Shown: piece after piece, positions 7,739 to 14,095 of the stretch | How positions within the stretch are numbered: position 1 is the first letter of the stretch | Layout of the letters: each line of letters begins with the position of its first letter | Assembly: GCA_030594025.1 (NCBI GenBank) | Contig: JAUVFY010000017.1 | Location: forward strand, 1 to 14,095 | Reading direction: 5' to 3' | Source: Deltaproteobacteria bacterium | Lineage (GTDB): Bacteria > Desulfobacterota > GWC2-55-46 > JAUVFY01 | Length of the DNA stretch: 14,095 bases | Translations under genes and position numbers: made by a program | Notes under the pieces: model-generated | Databases searched by the model: none | Told to the model about the DNA's origin: nothing | What the model saw: the letters and a program-made list of their open reading frames with translations, nothing else

Positions 7739-9436
7739 ATGACCCAGGGCACAACCCCAAACCCGTTCAAGACCAAGCTGCTTACGCTGATGGTTCTGAG
7801 GGTGGTACTCGCCTTCGCCTTCCTCGGGGCTGCCGCATGGTTTCAGATAAAGCAGGGCGCCGTCACCGCCCCTTCTTTCTACCCCATCCATGCGATCGTC
7901 ATAACCATAGGGCTTCTGACCATTATCTACTCGATCCTGCTTAAATGGGTCAGAAATCTTAAAATCTTCGCCTACCAGCAGATAACCGTTGACATAGCCC
8001 TCATTACCGCAATCGTATACGTAACCGGCGGCATAGAAAGCTATCTTTCCATAATGTACTTTCTCTCCGTAATAGGCAGCGCCATACTGCTTAACAGGAA
8101 AGGCGGCTTCTATGCGGCCTCGGTTGCAAGCATCGCCTACGGGCTGCTCGTTGACCTGGACTTTTACCAGGTGCTCCCGGAAAACTTAAAGCTCCTCTGG
8201 TCCCCGGTGGAGCCCAGCTGGGAAGAGGCCGTCACCACTATAGTTACGCACATACTGGCATTATTTACCGTCGCATACCTTACCGGCTATCTCGCCGAGA
8301 AGACGGCGAAGATTGAGAAGAGACTCGAGGAAAAGGAGATTGACTTCGAGAGGCTCGAATACCTTAACAGGCACATCGTTGAGAACATAGCAAGCGGCAT
8401 CATGACCCTCGACAGCAACTGGATGATTACCTCCTTCAATACGGCCGCCGAGAGGATTACCGGTTACTCGTTGAGGGAGGTCTATTACAGGAACGTCGAC
8501 AATATATTCCCCGGTATCGTAAAGGAGGTCCAGAAGGGGTCCGGGTATGTGGCAAGGTTCGAGATGGCCTTCAGGTCCAAGTCCTCAGAGGAGCTCATTC
8601 TGGGCTTTACCACGACACCCGGACAGGGCGAAGACATGGCCCACATGTTTATATTCCAGGACCTTACCCAGATAAAGGCCCTCGAGGAGCTTCTAAGAAG
8701 GGACGAAAAGCTGAGGGCCCTGGGCGAGATCTCCGCCTCCCTGGCCCACGAGATAAGAAACCCCCTGGCTTCCATGAGCGGCTCCATACAGCTCCTCAAG
8801 GAGGAGTTGGAGCTGAAGGGAGAGAAATTAAAACTTATGGGAATAGTCTTGAGGGAGACGGAGAGGCTTAATTCACTTATAACCGATTTCCTGCTTTTCG
8901 CAAGACCCGTCCAGGAGAAGACCGAGAAGGTTAATATAAGCGAGGTTATAAAGGAGACCTTGAGCATGTTCTCGAATTATCCCGAGGCCAGGGGGCTTGA
9001 GGTCAAAAGTTCTCTCAAAGGCGACATCTTCATAGAAGGTGACGGCCGGCAGATGTCCCAGGTCTTCTGGAACCTTTTTTTGAACGCCGCAAATGCCATG
9101 CCAGAGGGAGGGGTGCTCAGGGTTACGGCATGTTTAAACAACAGGGCGGGCCAGCCGGAAAACCCCTCGATACAGGCGGGCCCCGGTGAATTCAAGACCT
9201 TTGTCGAGGTGTATGTGGCCGACACGGGCGTGGGCATGGCGCCCGAGGTTGCCCGTAAGATATTCGACCCCTTTTACTCGACCGGGGAAAAGGGTACCGG
9301 GCTGGGCCTGGCCATCGCCCACAGGATCGTGGAGAGCCACGGCGGACACATAGAGGTAAAGAGTTCCCCGGGCAAGGGCTCCGAGTTTAAGATTACGTTG
9401 CCTCATTCAGCCGCAGAAACGGTAAGCCAGGGCTAA
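7739..9436 (+). CDS. pilS: PilS, membrane sensor histidine kinase of the PilS/PilR pair
   Basis: A 565-residue histidine kinase. The N-terminal sensor is a bundle of about six hydrophobic segments between residues 15 and 185 with little periplasmic exposure, as in PilS. A coiled linker (about 186-208) and a PAS domain (about 208-312) follow. HisKA holds AHEIRNPL (phospho-site H337). HATPase_c shows an N box around 443-454 (WNLFLNAANAMPEG), DTGVGM (495-500) and GTGLGLA (519-525). In characterised systems PilS senses pilin in the membrane and controls PilR. I start at ATG 7739, four bases after the pilC stop. An in-frame start at 7679 would overlap pilC by 56 bases and add 20 residues unrelated to the family. 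The ribosome binding site is weak (GGCGG), suggesting translational coupling to pilC. Confidence 0.93.
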   Translation: MTQGTTPNPFKTKLLTLMVLRVVLAFAFLGAAAWFQIKQGAVTAPSFYPIHAIVITIGLLTIIYSILLKWVRNLKIFAYQQITVDIALITAIVYVTGGIESYLSIMYFLSVIGSAILLNRKGGFYAASVASIAYGLLVDLDFYQVLPENLKLLWSPVEPSWEEAVTTIVTHILALFTVAYLTGYLAEKTAKIEKRLEEKEIDFERLEYLNRHIVENIASGIMTLDSNWMITSFNTAAERITGYSLREVYYRNVDNIFPGIVKEVQKGSGYVARFEMAFRSKSSEELILGFTTTPGQGEDMAHMFIFQDLTQIKALEELLRRDEKLRALGEISASLAHEIRNPLASMSGSIQLLKEELELKGEKLKLMGIVLRETERLNSLITDFLLFARPVQEKTEKVNISEVIKETLSMFSNYPEARGLEVKSSLKGDIFIEGDGRQMSQVFWNLFLNAANAMPEGGVLRVTACLNNRAGQPENPSIQAGPGEFKTFVEVYVADTGVGMAPEVARKIFDPFYSTGEKGTGLGLAIAHRIVESHGGHIEVKSSPGKGSEFKITLPHSAAETVSQG

Positions 9437-9443
9437 TTGAGTT

Positions 9444-10856
9444 ATGCCAAAAGCCAGGATAATAGTCGTAGATGACGAAAAGAGCATGAGGGAATTCCTG
9501 GGGATCATGCTCACAAAGGAGGGCTACCGGGTCGACACCTTTGCCTCGGCCGAGGAGGCCCTCGAGCATTTCAAACAGAACCGGTGCGACCTCGTGATAG
9601 CGGACCTTAAGATGCCGGGCATGGGAGGGATGGAACTACTTAAGGCCGTAAAGGAGCTGAGCCCCGACGTTATAGCCATGGTCGTTACGGCTTACGCCTC
9701 CGTTGATACTGCCATAGAGGCGATGAAGGCAGGAGCCTACGATTATTTCACGAAGCCCTTCAAGGTCGACGACATAAAGATGCACATAAAAAGGGCCCTC
9801 GAATGGAGGAGGATAGAAAGGGAAAATATACTGCTTAAAAAGGACCTGAAGACGAAGTACGGTTTCAGCAACCTCCTGGGCACGGACCCGAAGATGAACG
9901 ATATATACGGGCTCATAATGAGTGTTGCCAGTACAAAGACCAACGTACTCGTCACCGGCGAGAGCGGTACGGGCAAGGAACTCGTAGCCCGCGCCATTCA
10001 CTACGAGGGTGACAGGAAAGAAAAGCCCTTCGTAACGATAAACTGCGGCGCCATACCCGAAAACCTCCTCGAAAGCGAGCTCTTCGGTCACCAGAAGGGG
10101 GCCTTCACCGGGGCGGTCGCGGACAAAGCGGGGATCGTGGAGCTCGCAGACGGAGGCACCCTTTTCCTCGACGAGGTAACGGAACTCCCGCTTAACCTCC
10201 AGGTCAAGCTCCTGAGGTTCATCCAGGAGAGAAACTTCCGGAGGGTGGGGGGTACCGTCGATATAAGCGTTGACATAAGGCTCATAGCGGCCTCCAATAA
10301 GGAAGTCGACAGGGATGTAGAAGAGGGGAGGCTCAGGGAAGACCTCTTTTACAGGCTCAACGTGATACGCATAAATGTGCCGCCTTTAAGGCAGAGAAAG
10401 GGCGATATACCGCTCCTTACCAGGCACTTCCTGGAAAAGTACGGCACTGAACACGGCAGAAAGATAAAGAGCATTTCCCAGGGGGCCCTCAATCTGCTCA
10501 TGGAATACGATTACTCCGGGAACGTCAGAGAGCTCGAGAACGCAATCGAAAGGGCCGTTACGGTAGAGACCGGGGACGTTATATCCACCGGGAGCCTCCC
10601 TCCTTCGATAAGGGAGTACGGAGAGAAAACGCTTCCGGCCCAGGGGGCTCTACCTTATGGCGCTTCTAAGGAGGCCGTGAACATACCGCCCGGGGGGATA
10701 GACCTTGAAAAGGCCGTTGAGGACTTCGAAAAGGCCATCATAAAAGAGGCGCTTAAGAAGGCCGGAGGGGTCAAGACAAAGGCCGCGGAGATTCTCGGGC
10801 TGAGCTTCCGCTCCATGAGGTACAAACTTAGCAAGTATGGAAACCCAAAGGACTGA
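9444..10856 (+). CDS. pilR: PilR, sigma54-dependent response regulator controlling pilin transcription
   Basis: A 470-residue NtrC-family activator. The receiver (1-120) has D10-D11, phospho-acceptor D54 in VIADLKMPG, T82 and K104. The AAA+ domain (about 140-380) has Walker A GESGTGKE (172-179), the sigma54-contact loop GAFTGA (219-224) and Walker B around GGTLFLDEV (237-245). The C-terminus (about 420-465) carries a Fis-type helix-turn-helix around KTKAAEILGLSFRSMRYKL (444-462). All residues needed to drive sigma54 transcription appear intact. A matching -24/-12 promoter lies upstream of pilA in this window, which makes pilA the natural target. It sits seven bases after pilS. Its last 20 bases overlap the start of the next gene. 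Confidence 0.95.
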   Translation: MPKARIIVVDDEKSMREFLGIMLTKEGYRVDTFASAEEALEHFKQNRCDLVIADLKMPGMGGMELLKAVKELSPDVIAMVVTAYASVDTAIEAMKAGAYDYFTKPFKVDDIKMHIKRALEWRRIERENILLKKDLKTKYGFSNLLGTDPKMNDIYGLIMSVASTKTNVLVTGESGTGKELVARAIHYEGDRKEKPFVTINCGAIPENLLESELFGHQKGAFTGAVADKAGIVELADGGTLFLDEVTELPLNLQVKLLRFIQERNFRRVGGTVDISVDIRLIAASNKEVDRDVEEGRLREDLFYRLNVIRINVPPLRQRKGDIPLLTRHFLEKYGTEHGRKIKSISQGALNLLMEYDYSGNVRELENAIERAVTVETGDVISTGSLPPSIREYGEKTLPAQGALPYGASKEAVNIPPGGIDLEKAVEDFEKAIIKEALKKAGGVKTKAAEILGLSFRSMRYKLSKYGNPKD

Positions 10857-11589
10857 GACGCTTAAAAACCCCCTGGCCATCCTGCTCTTAATACTTCTGG
10901 CCATATTCCTATTCATTACCACCTACCAGAAGCAGCACTGGGACACGGACATATTCTGGGCCTTAAAGAGCGGCGAGTGGATAGTCGAAAACCTCGAAGT
11001 CCCGAAAACAGACCCCTTCTCTTACACCTTCGGTGGTCAGCCCTGGATAGATTTTACCTGGGGCTTCCAGGTACTGGCGCATCTTTTTTATACCTATCTC
11101 GGCGGCTGGTGGGGCCTTTTCGGTCTGCAGCTCGCCATAACCGCGTTTACCTTCTTCCTTCTCTATCTCAACATAAGGCTCCTCACAGACAACAGGACAT
11201 GGCTCACGATACTTCTCGTCTTCGTCGTATTCGCCGCATCCTCTAACCGTTTTTTCATAAGGCCACACCTGTTCGCGTACCTGTTTATAACGCTATACTT
11301 TCTTTTCCTTAACACTTACTTGAGAAGGGGCGGGGTTAAGTATCTCTGGTCGCTGCTTCCCCTGCAGGTACTCTGGGTGAACATCCATTCGAGTTTCGTG
11401 CTCGGCATATTCATAGTATGGGTGTATGCCTTCGGGGAGTTCGTGGAACTGCTGAGGCGCCGGGGTCTTTCCTTCGATGTCCCCACGGAGTTTAAAAGGC
11501 TCTTATATGTTGCGCTTCTCATGCCCGTGGTCAGTCTCGTTAACCCCTACGGCTGGGAGCTCGTTATTTTTCCTTTCGTTCATACGTGA
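10837..11589 (+). CDS. N-terminal half of a polytopic membrane protein, ended by an in-frame TGA
   Basis: 250 residues with a first membrane segment at about 12-30 and about five more up to residue 235. The loop after TM1 contains W35-D-T-D38 and then KSGEWIVEN, VPKTDPFSYTFGGQPWIDFTWG. This resembles the first periplasmic loop of GT-C-fold sugar transferases and of uncharacterised membrane-TPR proteins. RPHLFAYL (142-149), WVNIHSSF (180-187) and NPYGW (236-240) look like conserved family motifs. The frame stops at TGA (11587-11589). The same frame continues to 13110 with no other stop and matching membrane/TPR sequence, so this is most likely the front of a single 757-codon gene. It overlaps pilR by 20 bases, so it belongs to the pil operon. 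The exact function is unknown; a role in pilus or surface glycan modification is inference. Confidence 0.7.
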   Translation: METQRTETLKNPLAILLLILLAIFLFITTYQKQHWDTDIFWALKSGEWIVENLEVPKTDPFSYTFGGQPWIDFTWGFQVLAHLFYTYLGGWWGLFGLQLAITAFTFFLLYLNIRLLTDNRTWLTILLVFVVFAASSNRFFIRPHLFAYLFITLYFLFLNTYLRRGGVKYLWSLLPLQVLWVNIHSSFVLGIFIVWVYAFGEFVELLRRRGLSFDVPTEFKRLLYVALLMPVVSLVNPYGWELVIFPFVHT

Positions 11590-11630
11590 GGAGAGAACGT
11601 TGATGCGCTCCGCCACATAATGGAGTGGAG
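11587..11630 (+). other. In-frame TGA with downstream Shine-Dalgarno-like sequence and small hairpin
   Basis: TGA at 11587-11589 interrupts an otherwise continuous frame from 10837 to 13110. GAGGAG overlaps and follows the stop, and an in-frame ATG lies at 11620, so reinitiation is possible. By hand I can fold a hairpin at 11608-11630: CTCCG pairs with TGGAG and CCA with TGG, with a 2-base bulge and loop CATAA. It starts 18 bases after the TGA. It lacks the apical GU expected of a bacterial SECIS, and other genes here (pilB, pilR) end at TGA. A sequencing error or nonsense mutation is the simplest explanation. Confidence 0.6.
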
Positions 11631-13110
11631 CAGGGTCCCCCTTCAAGAGCTGCTCTTCTATCTCTACCCTGTGCCCCTCAACATGTTCGCATTCAAGATA
11701 CTGCTTATATCCGCCGCTCTTAGTTTGGTGGCGAACTTTAAGAGGGTAAACGTGAGAGACGTCTTGCTCATCTCGGCCGCCTTCTACATGGCCGCGACCC
11801 ATATAAGGTGGGTGCCGCTGTTCGCCTATTTCGCCGCCCCGGTCGTTGCCTTGAACGCGTCAAGGTACCTGGAAAGCTCTGGACGCGAGTCCCCGTACCT
11901 GAACATGGGGTTCCGTCTGTTCAATATATTCCTGGTCGCGTTTCTCACCTTGAACTTCCTGTATGTCAAGGACAGGACCCTTTACGGGGTGGGCCTTAAA
12001 AGCGGCGTCTACCCGGAGGGGACCGTGAGTTTCATGAAAAAAGAGAACATAGGGGGCAATCTGTACAACGAATACGTGTTCGGCGGGTACCTTATACACA
12101 ACGGCTTCAAGGTCTTCATAGACGGCAGGACCCCCACGGTCTATTCCCCGTATTTTTTCTGGAAGACCCGGCTCATCGAAACCCCGGCAAGATGGAAGAG
12201 GCTCGCTGAAGAGTACGGTATAAATGCTTCTCTTGTAAAATTAAATAACAAGTTCTGCGAGGCGGTCTGGAAAGACGGCGAGTGGGTCCCGGTTATGTTC
12301 GACGATGTCTCGGCGCTTTACCTGAGGGACGTAGAAGAGAATGCATCCACCATATCGAAGTGGGGCTTTGAGTTAAACCCCTGCAGCAATGCACCCAGAT
12401 ACGAACTGCCCGGGGAACAAACAGAGCTAAAAAGGATGAGGGAAGAGCTTGGAAAGGTTATCATTTATTACGCCGGGGCCGGCCTCTCTACGAAGATAGC
12501 CAGGCCCCACAGGTTATTGGGACTCGTGGATATGGAGCTCGGAGATGAGTACCTTGAGGAGGCTGCGACCGAGTTCGCCCGTTCGCTCGAAATAATCGAA
12601 GACACACGCACAAGATACGACCTCGGACTGGCCCTGGGGAAACTCAAGCGCTACGAAGAGGCTGTCATAGCCTTTGAGAAGACCCTTAAGATGGCAAAGG
12701 GCCACCTGGGCATCGGCCTTACATACCACGACATGGGGGACCATGCCATGGCCGTTGAATACCTTGAAAAGTATGTCGTCCTGGCCGATGACGAGACAGA
12801 GTACCTCGGATACAGGGCCCTGGGTCTTTCGTGTTTTGAACTCGGCAGGTTCGAATGTGCCGCCCGAAATCTAAAGAGAGCCGCTTTTATAACGGATGTA
12901 AAAAAGGAACTCGCTGAGATATACTACCATACGGGCAACTCGTTTGTTGAACTGGGGGATTTCAACATGGGCTCTTTTTATTACCGCAAGGCCATTGAGG
13001 CCGAACCGGAATACAGGGGTGTTTTGAGTGCCCTTTATGACAGCTTTAAAGAACAGGGTAGACCCGGCCCGGCCCGGGCGGTCCTGAGGGTATTGAACGG
13101 CAAGGAATGA
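11620..13110 (+). CDS. C-terminal half of the same membrane protein, with TPR repeats
   Basis: From the in-frame ATG at 11620 this is 496 residues. Residues 1-115 contain about four hydrophobic segments that continue the membrane bundle of the preceding fragment. A soluble part follows with N150-EYVFGGYLI (150-159) and VFIDGRTPTVY (165-175), motifs I recognise from large membrane-TPR proteins of unknown function. About residues 295-490 are helical repeats of TPR type, for example YDLGLALGKLKRYEEAVIAF (333-352) and IYYHTGNSFVELGDFNMGSF (434-453). TPRs usually mediate protein contacts, here probably periplasmic. If the TGA is an error, this region and the preceding fragment are one 757-codon gene. 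If real, the protein may be made by reinitiation or be a pseudogene. It lies between pilR and pilA and ends 167 bp before pilA. Confidence 0.7.
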   Translation: MEWSRVPLQELLFYLYPVPLNMFAFKILLISAALSLVANFKRVNVRDVLLISAAFYMAATHIRWVPLFAYFAAPVVALNASRYLESSGRESPYLNMGFRLFNIFLVAFLTLNFLYVKDRTLYGVGLKSGVYPEGTVSFMKKENIGGNLYNEYVFGGYLIHNGFKVFIDGRTPTVYSPYFFWKTRLIETPARWKRLAEEYGINASLVKLNNKFCEAVWKDGEWVPVMFDDVSALYLRDVEENASTISKWGFELNPCSNAPRYELPGEQTELKRMREELGKVIIYYAGAGLSTKIARPHRLLGLVDMELGDEYLEEAATEFARSLEIIEDTRTRYDLGLALGKLKRYEEAVIAFEKTLKMAKGHLGIGLTYHDMGDHAMAVEYLEKYVVLADDETEYLGYRALGLSCFELGRFECAARNLKRAAFITDVKKELAEIYYHTGNSFVELGDFNMGSFYYRKAIEAEPEYRGVLSALYDSFKEQGRPGPARAVLRVLNGKE

Positions 13111-13122
13111 CAAATTTTGTCA
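13108..13122. promoter_or_regulatory. Perfect 7-1-7 palindrome, candidate PilR activator site
   Basis: TGACAAATTTTGTCA has perfect seven-base arms around one central T. Its first three bases are the TGA stop of the upstream gene. The centre lies about 97 bp upstream of the predicted pilA start of transcription, within the usual range for activators of sigma54 promoters. The TGTC core agrees with the half-site described for PilR in Pseudomonas. A second TTTTGT lies at 13135-13140, exactly 20 bp after the one at 13115-13120, two helical turns on the same face. Confidence 0.55.
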
Positions 13123-13185
13123 CAAGGACCCACCTTTTGTGCCTTTCGAAACTATAACCTGTTGATTTTTCAAGATAATTCAAAT

Positions 13186-13201
13186 TGGCACAGGCATTGC
13201 A
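13186..13201 (+). promoter_or_regulatory. Sigma54 (-24/-12) promoter of pilA
   Basis: TGGCACAGGCATTGCA matches the sigma54 consensus TGGCAC-N5-TTGCA. The invariant GG (13187-13188) and GC (13199-13200) are separated by exactly ten bases. Transcription should start near 13212, giving a leader of about 66 bases. The leader has purine-rich AAGGAAAGGAAAGGAGG just before the pilA ATG. An intact PilR with GAFTGA is encoded upstream, which fits this promoter type. Confidence 0.92.
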
Positions 13202-13277
13202 TTTATATAAAGGCGAGTGTGGCAGATACCCTTTAATTAATAGGATAAAAAACTAAGGAAAGGAAAGGAGGTCCAAA

Positions 13278-13679
13278 ATGTTACAGAGATTAGTTGAGAA
13301 GCGGGAAGGGGGTTTCACCCTGGTCGAGCTCCTCATCGTTGTCGCGATCATAGCGATTTTGGCCGCGATAGCCATCCCGCAGTTCACGAAGTACAGGCTC
13401 AGGTCTTACAAGTCCCAGATAGATATGGACTCTAAGAACATCTACACCGCTGCACAGGGATATCTCATCGACAATCCCGATGAGACTGTCGACAGCCTCG
13501 CCAAGCTGAAAAGCGGCGGTTACCAGTCTTCTCCCCAGGTCAGCTTCGTGGACGGGAGCATGACCCTTACTGCTGGGAACGTCGAGGTCTTCCAGACTGC
13601 TCTTAACACTCAGGCCAAGGACAATAACGCCGTCATTTTCTACAACGGCAGAATCGAGTTCCCCAACTCGCCTGATTAA
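13278..13679 (+). CDS. pilA: PilA, major type IV pilin (prepilin)
   Basis: A 133-residue type IVa prepilin. The 12-residue leader ends in REGG. PilD-type prepilin peptidase should cut between G12 and F13 and methylate the new N-terminal Phe. Mature E5 and P22, both conserved, are present in the hydrophobic helix FTLVELLIVVAIIAILAAIA. The mature pilin has 121 residues and no Cys, so it lacks the C-terminal disulfide loop of Pseudomonas-type pilins. Aromatics are at mature positions 1, 24, 27, 32, 44, 50, 70, 78, 93, 109, 110 and 116 (12 of 121), with the first four matching Geobacter PilA. AAGGAGGT lies five bases before the ATG. It has its own sigma54 promoter and terminator, so it can be expressed far above the operon. 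Confidence 0.96.
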   Translation: MLQRLVEKREGGFTLVELLIVVAIIAILAAIAIPQFTKYRLRSYKSQIDMDSKNIYTAAQGYLIDNPDETVDSLAKLKSGGYQSSPQVSFVDGSMTLTAGNVEVFQTALNTQAKDNNAVIFYNGRIEFPNSPD

Positions 13680-13701
13680 TACCTCGCAATCGGCGGAGAA
13701 A

Positions 13702-13730
13702 AAGGAGGGGCACCAGCCCCTCCTTTTTTT
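13702..13730 (+). terminator. Strong intrinsic terminator after pilA
   Basis: AAGGAGGGGC (13702-13711) and GCCCCTCCTT (13716-13725) form a perfect ten-base stem with an ACCA loop. Seven T residues run through 13730. Upstream A residues at 13699-13701 could pair with the T tract and lengthen the stem. It lies 22 bp after the pilA stop and should end the pilA transcript cleanly. Confidence 0.93.
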
Positions 13731-13817
13731 ATTTGAGCCCGTTTTTCCCGCCCGTTATGAACGTCGAGAATCTATTTAATCAAAAATACGCCGCCCGGGG
13801 GCTTTTCGCAATTAAGA

Positions 13818-13847
13818 TTGTGGATAAGGGGTATTTTACGGTATATT
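13818..13847 (+). promoter_or_regulatory. Weak candidate promoter for the last gene
   Basis: TTGTGG (13818-13823) and TATATT (13842-13847) are 18 bases apart. The -10 is good (five of six) but the -35 matches only three of six. A promoter is expected somewhere here because the pilA terminator isolates the next gene, but this match could be chance. I see nothing else in the stretch from 13731 to 13878. Confidence 0.25.
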
Positions 13848-13878
13848 TGTTTCAACCCTTTTTACTACCCTCGACTGC

Positions 13879-14095
13879 ATGGACGAACCTGAAAGATATA
13901 AGTGGATGAACCAGGAGCTGGTATCGTCTTTCGTTCGAATATCGCTCATTGCCGTTACGGTAATCGTTTCTCTTCAGTTGATAGACGACGGATTCAGTTA
14001 CCTCGTTGATTCAGACAACGCACTTTATATCCTTTTAACCAAGGCCCTGGCAACGGGCCAGGGTTATGTGAGTATACATTTGCCAGGGCACCCCG
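13879..14095 (+). CDS. 5' part of a GT-C/ArnT-like membrane glycosyltransferase (runs off the window)
   Basis: 72 codons from ATG 13879 with no stop before the window end. One membrane segment spans about residues 17-34 (SFVRISLIAVTVIVSLQL). The following loop has D45-N-A-L-Y, then LTKALATGQGY and IHLPGHP. This pattern is typical of the first periplasmic loop of ArnT/PMT-like GT39/GT83 proteins: acidic residue, AxY, A..la.G.GY, then a Pro-rich stretch. Those enzymes move sugars from polyprenyl carriers to lipids or proteins. No good ribosome binding site precedes either ATG 13879 or the in-frame ATG 13906, so the start is uncertain. It is separated from pilA by a terminator. Pilin or surface glycan modification is a possible role, by context only. 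Confidence 0.6.
   Translation, partial: MDEPERYKWMNQELVSSFVRISLIAVTVIVSLQLIDDGFSYLVDSDNALYILLTKALATGQGYVSIHLPGHP

Noticed and set aside
11587..11630. Selenocysteine insertion at the in-frame TGA
   Set aside because: The hand-folded hairpin lacks the apical GU and typical spacing of a bacterial SECIS. The family has no known redox centre there, and a one-base error or mutation is simpler. Kept only as an option in the finding.

Overview
The window carries a type IV pilus assembly cluster beside a divergent signalling operon. Gene order on the plus strand is pilB-pilT-pilC-pilS-pilR-(membrane/TPR gene)-pilA. As I recall it, this matches the Geobacter and related Desulfobacterota arrangement. 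Together with a Geobacter-like pilin N-terminus and heavy use of AGG (Arg) and ATA (Ile) codons, it suggests an uncultured deltaproteobacterial or similar Gram-negative lineage, probably from a metagenome contig. I cannot name a species. The first 52 bases are pure C and look like an assembly artefact.

Layout. On the minus strand (74-3371), a membrane histidine kinase with a periplasmic CxxCH heme c-type motif is followed by a single-domain CheY-like receiver (stop and start overlap by one base). An HD-GYP protein, a predicted cyclic-di-GMP phosphodiesterase, comes next. An AT-rich 289-bp divergent region (3372-3660) holds a near-consensus sigma70 promoter for the pil operon. On the plus strand, pilB (extension ATPase with two 24-residue MshEN-type cyclic-di-GMP motifs), pilT (retraction ATPase), pilC (inner-membrane platform), pilS and pilR (sigma54 two-component pair) lie end to end with gaps of 4 to 35 bp. 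The next gene, a multi-pass membrane protein with a C-terminal TPR region, starts inside the end of pilR. It is split by a single in-frame TGA at 11587-11589. pilA (13278-13679) has its own textbook -24/-12 sigma54 promoter, a 7-1-7 palindrome near -97 that is a good PilR site candidate, and a strong intrinsic terminator. A GT-C/ArnT-like membrane protein begins near 13879 and runs off the end.

How the parts may work together. PilB, PilT and PilC drive pilus extension and retraction, and PilS/PilR with sigma54 would set pilin supply. The divergent operon could sense redox state or a gas ligand through heme and change cyclic-di-GMP through the HD-GYP protein. PilB appears able to bind cyclic-di-GMP, so the two halves could form one redox to cyclic-di-GMP to pilus circuit. 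That link is inference. The mature pilin is about 10% aromatic, with aromatic positions partly matching Geobacter PilA, so it is a candidate aromatic-dense (possibly conductive) pilin. No tRNA, rRNA, CRISPR array, insertion sequence or phage gene was seen.
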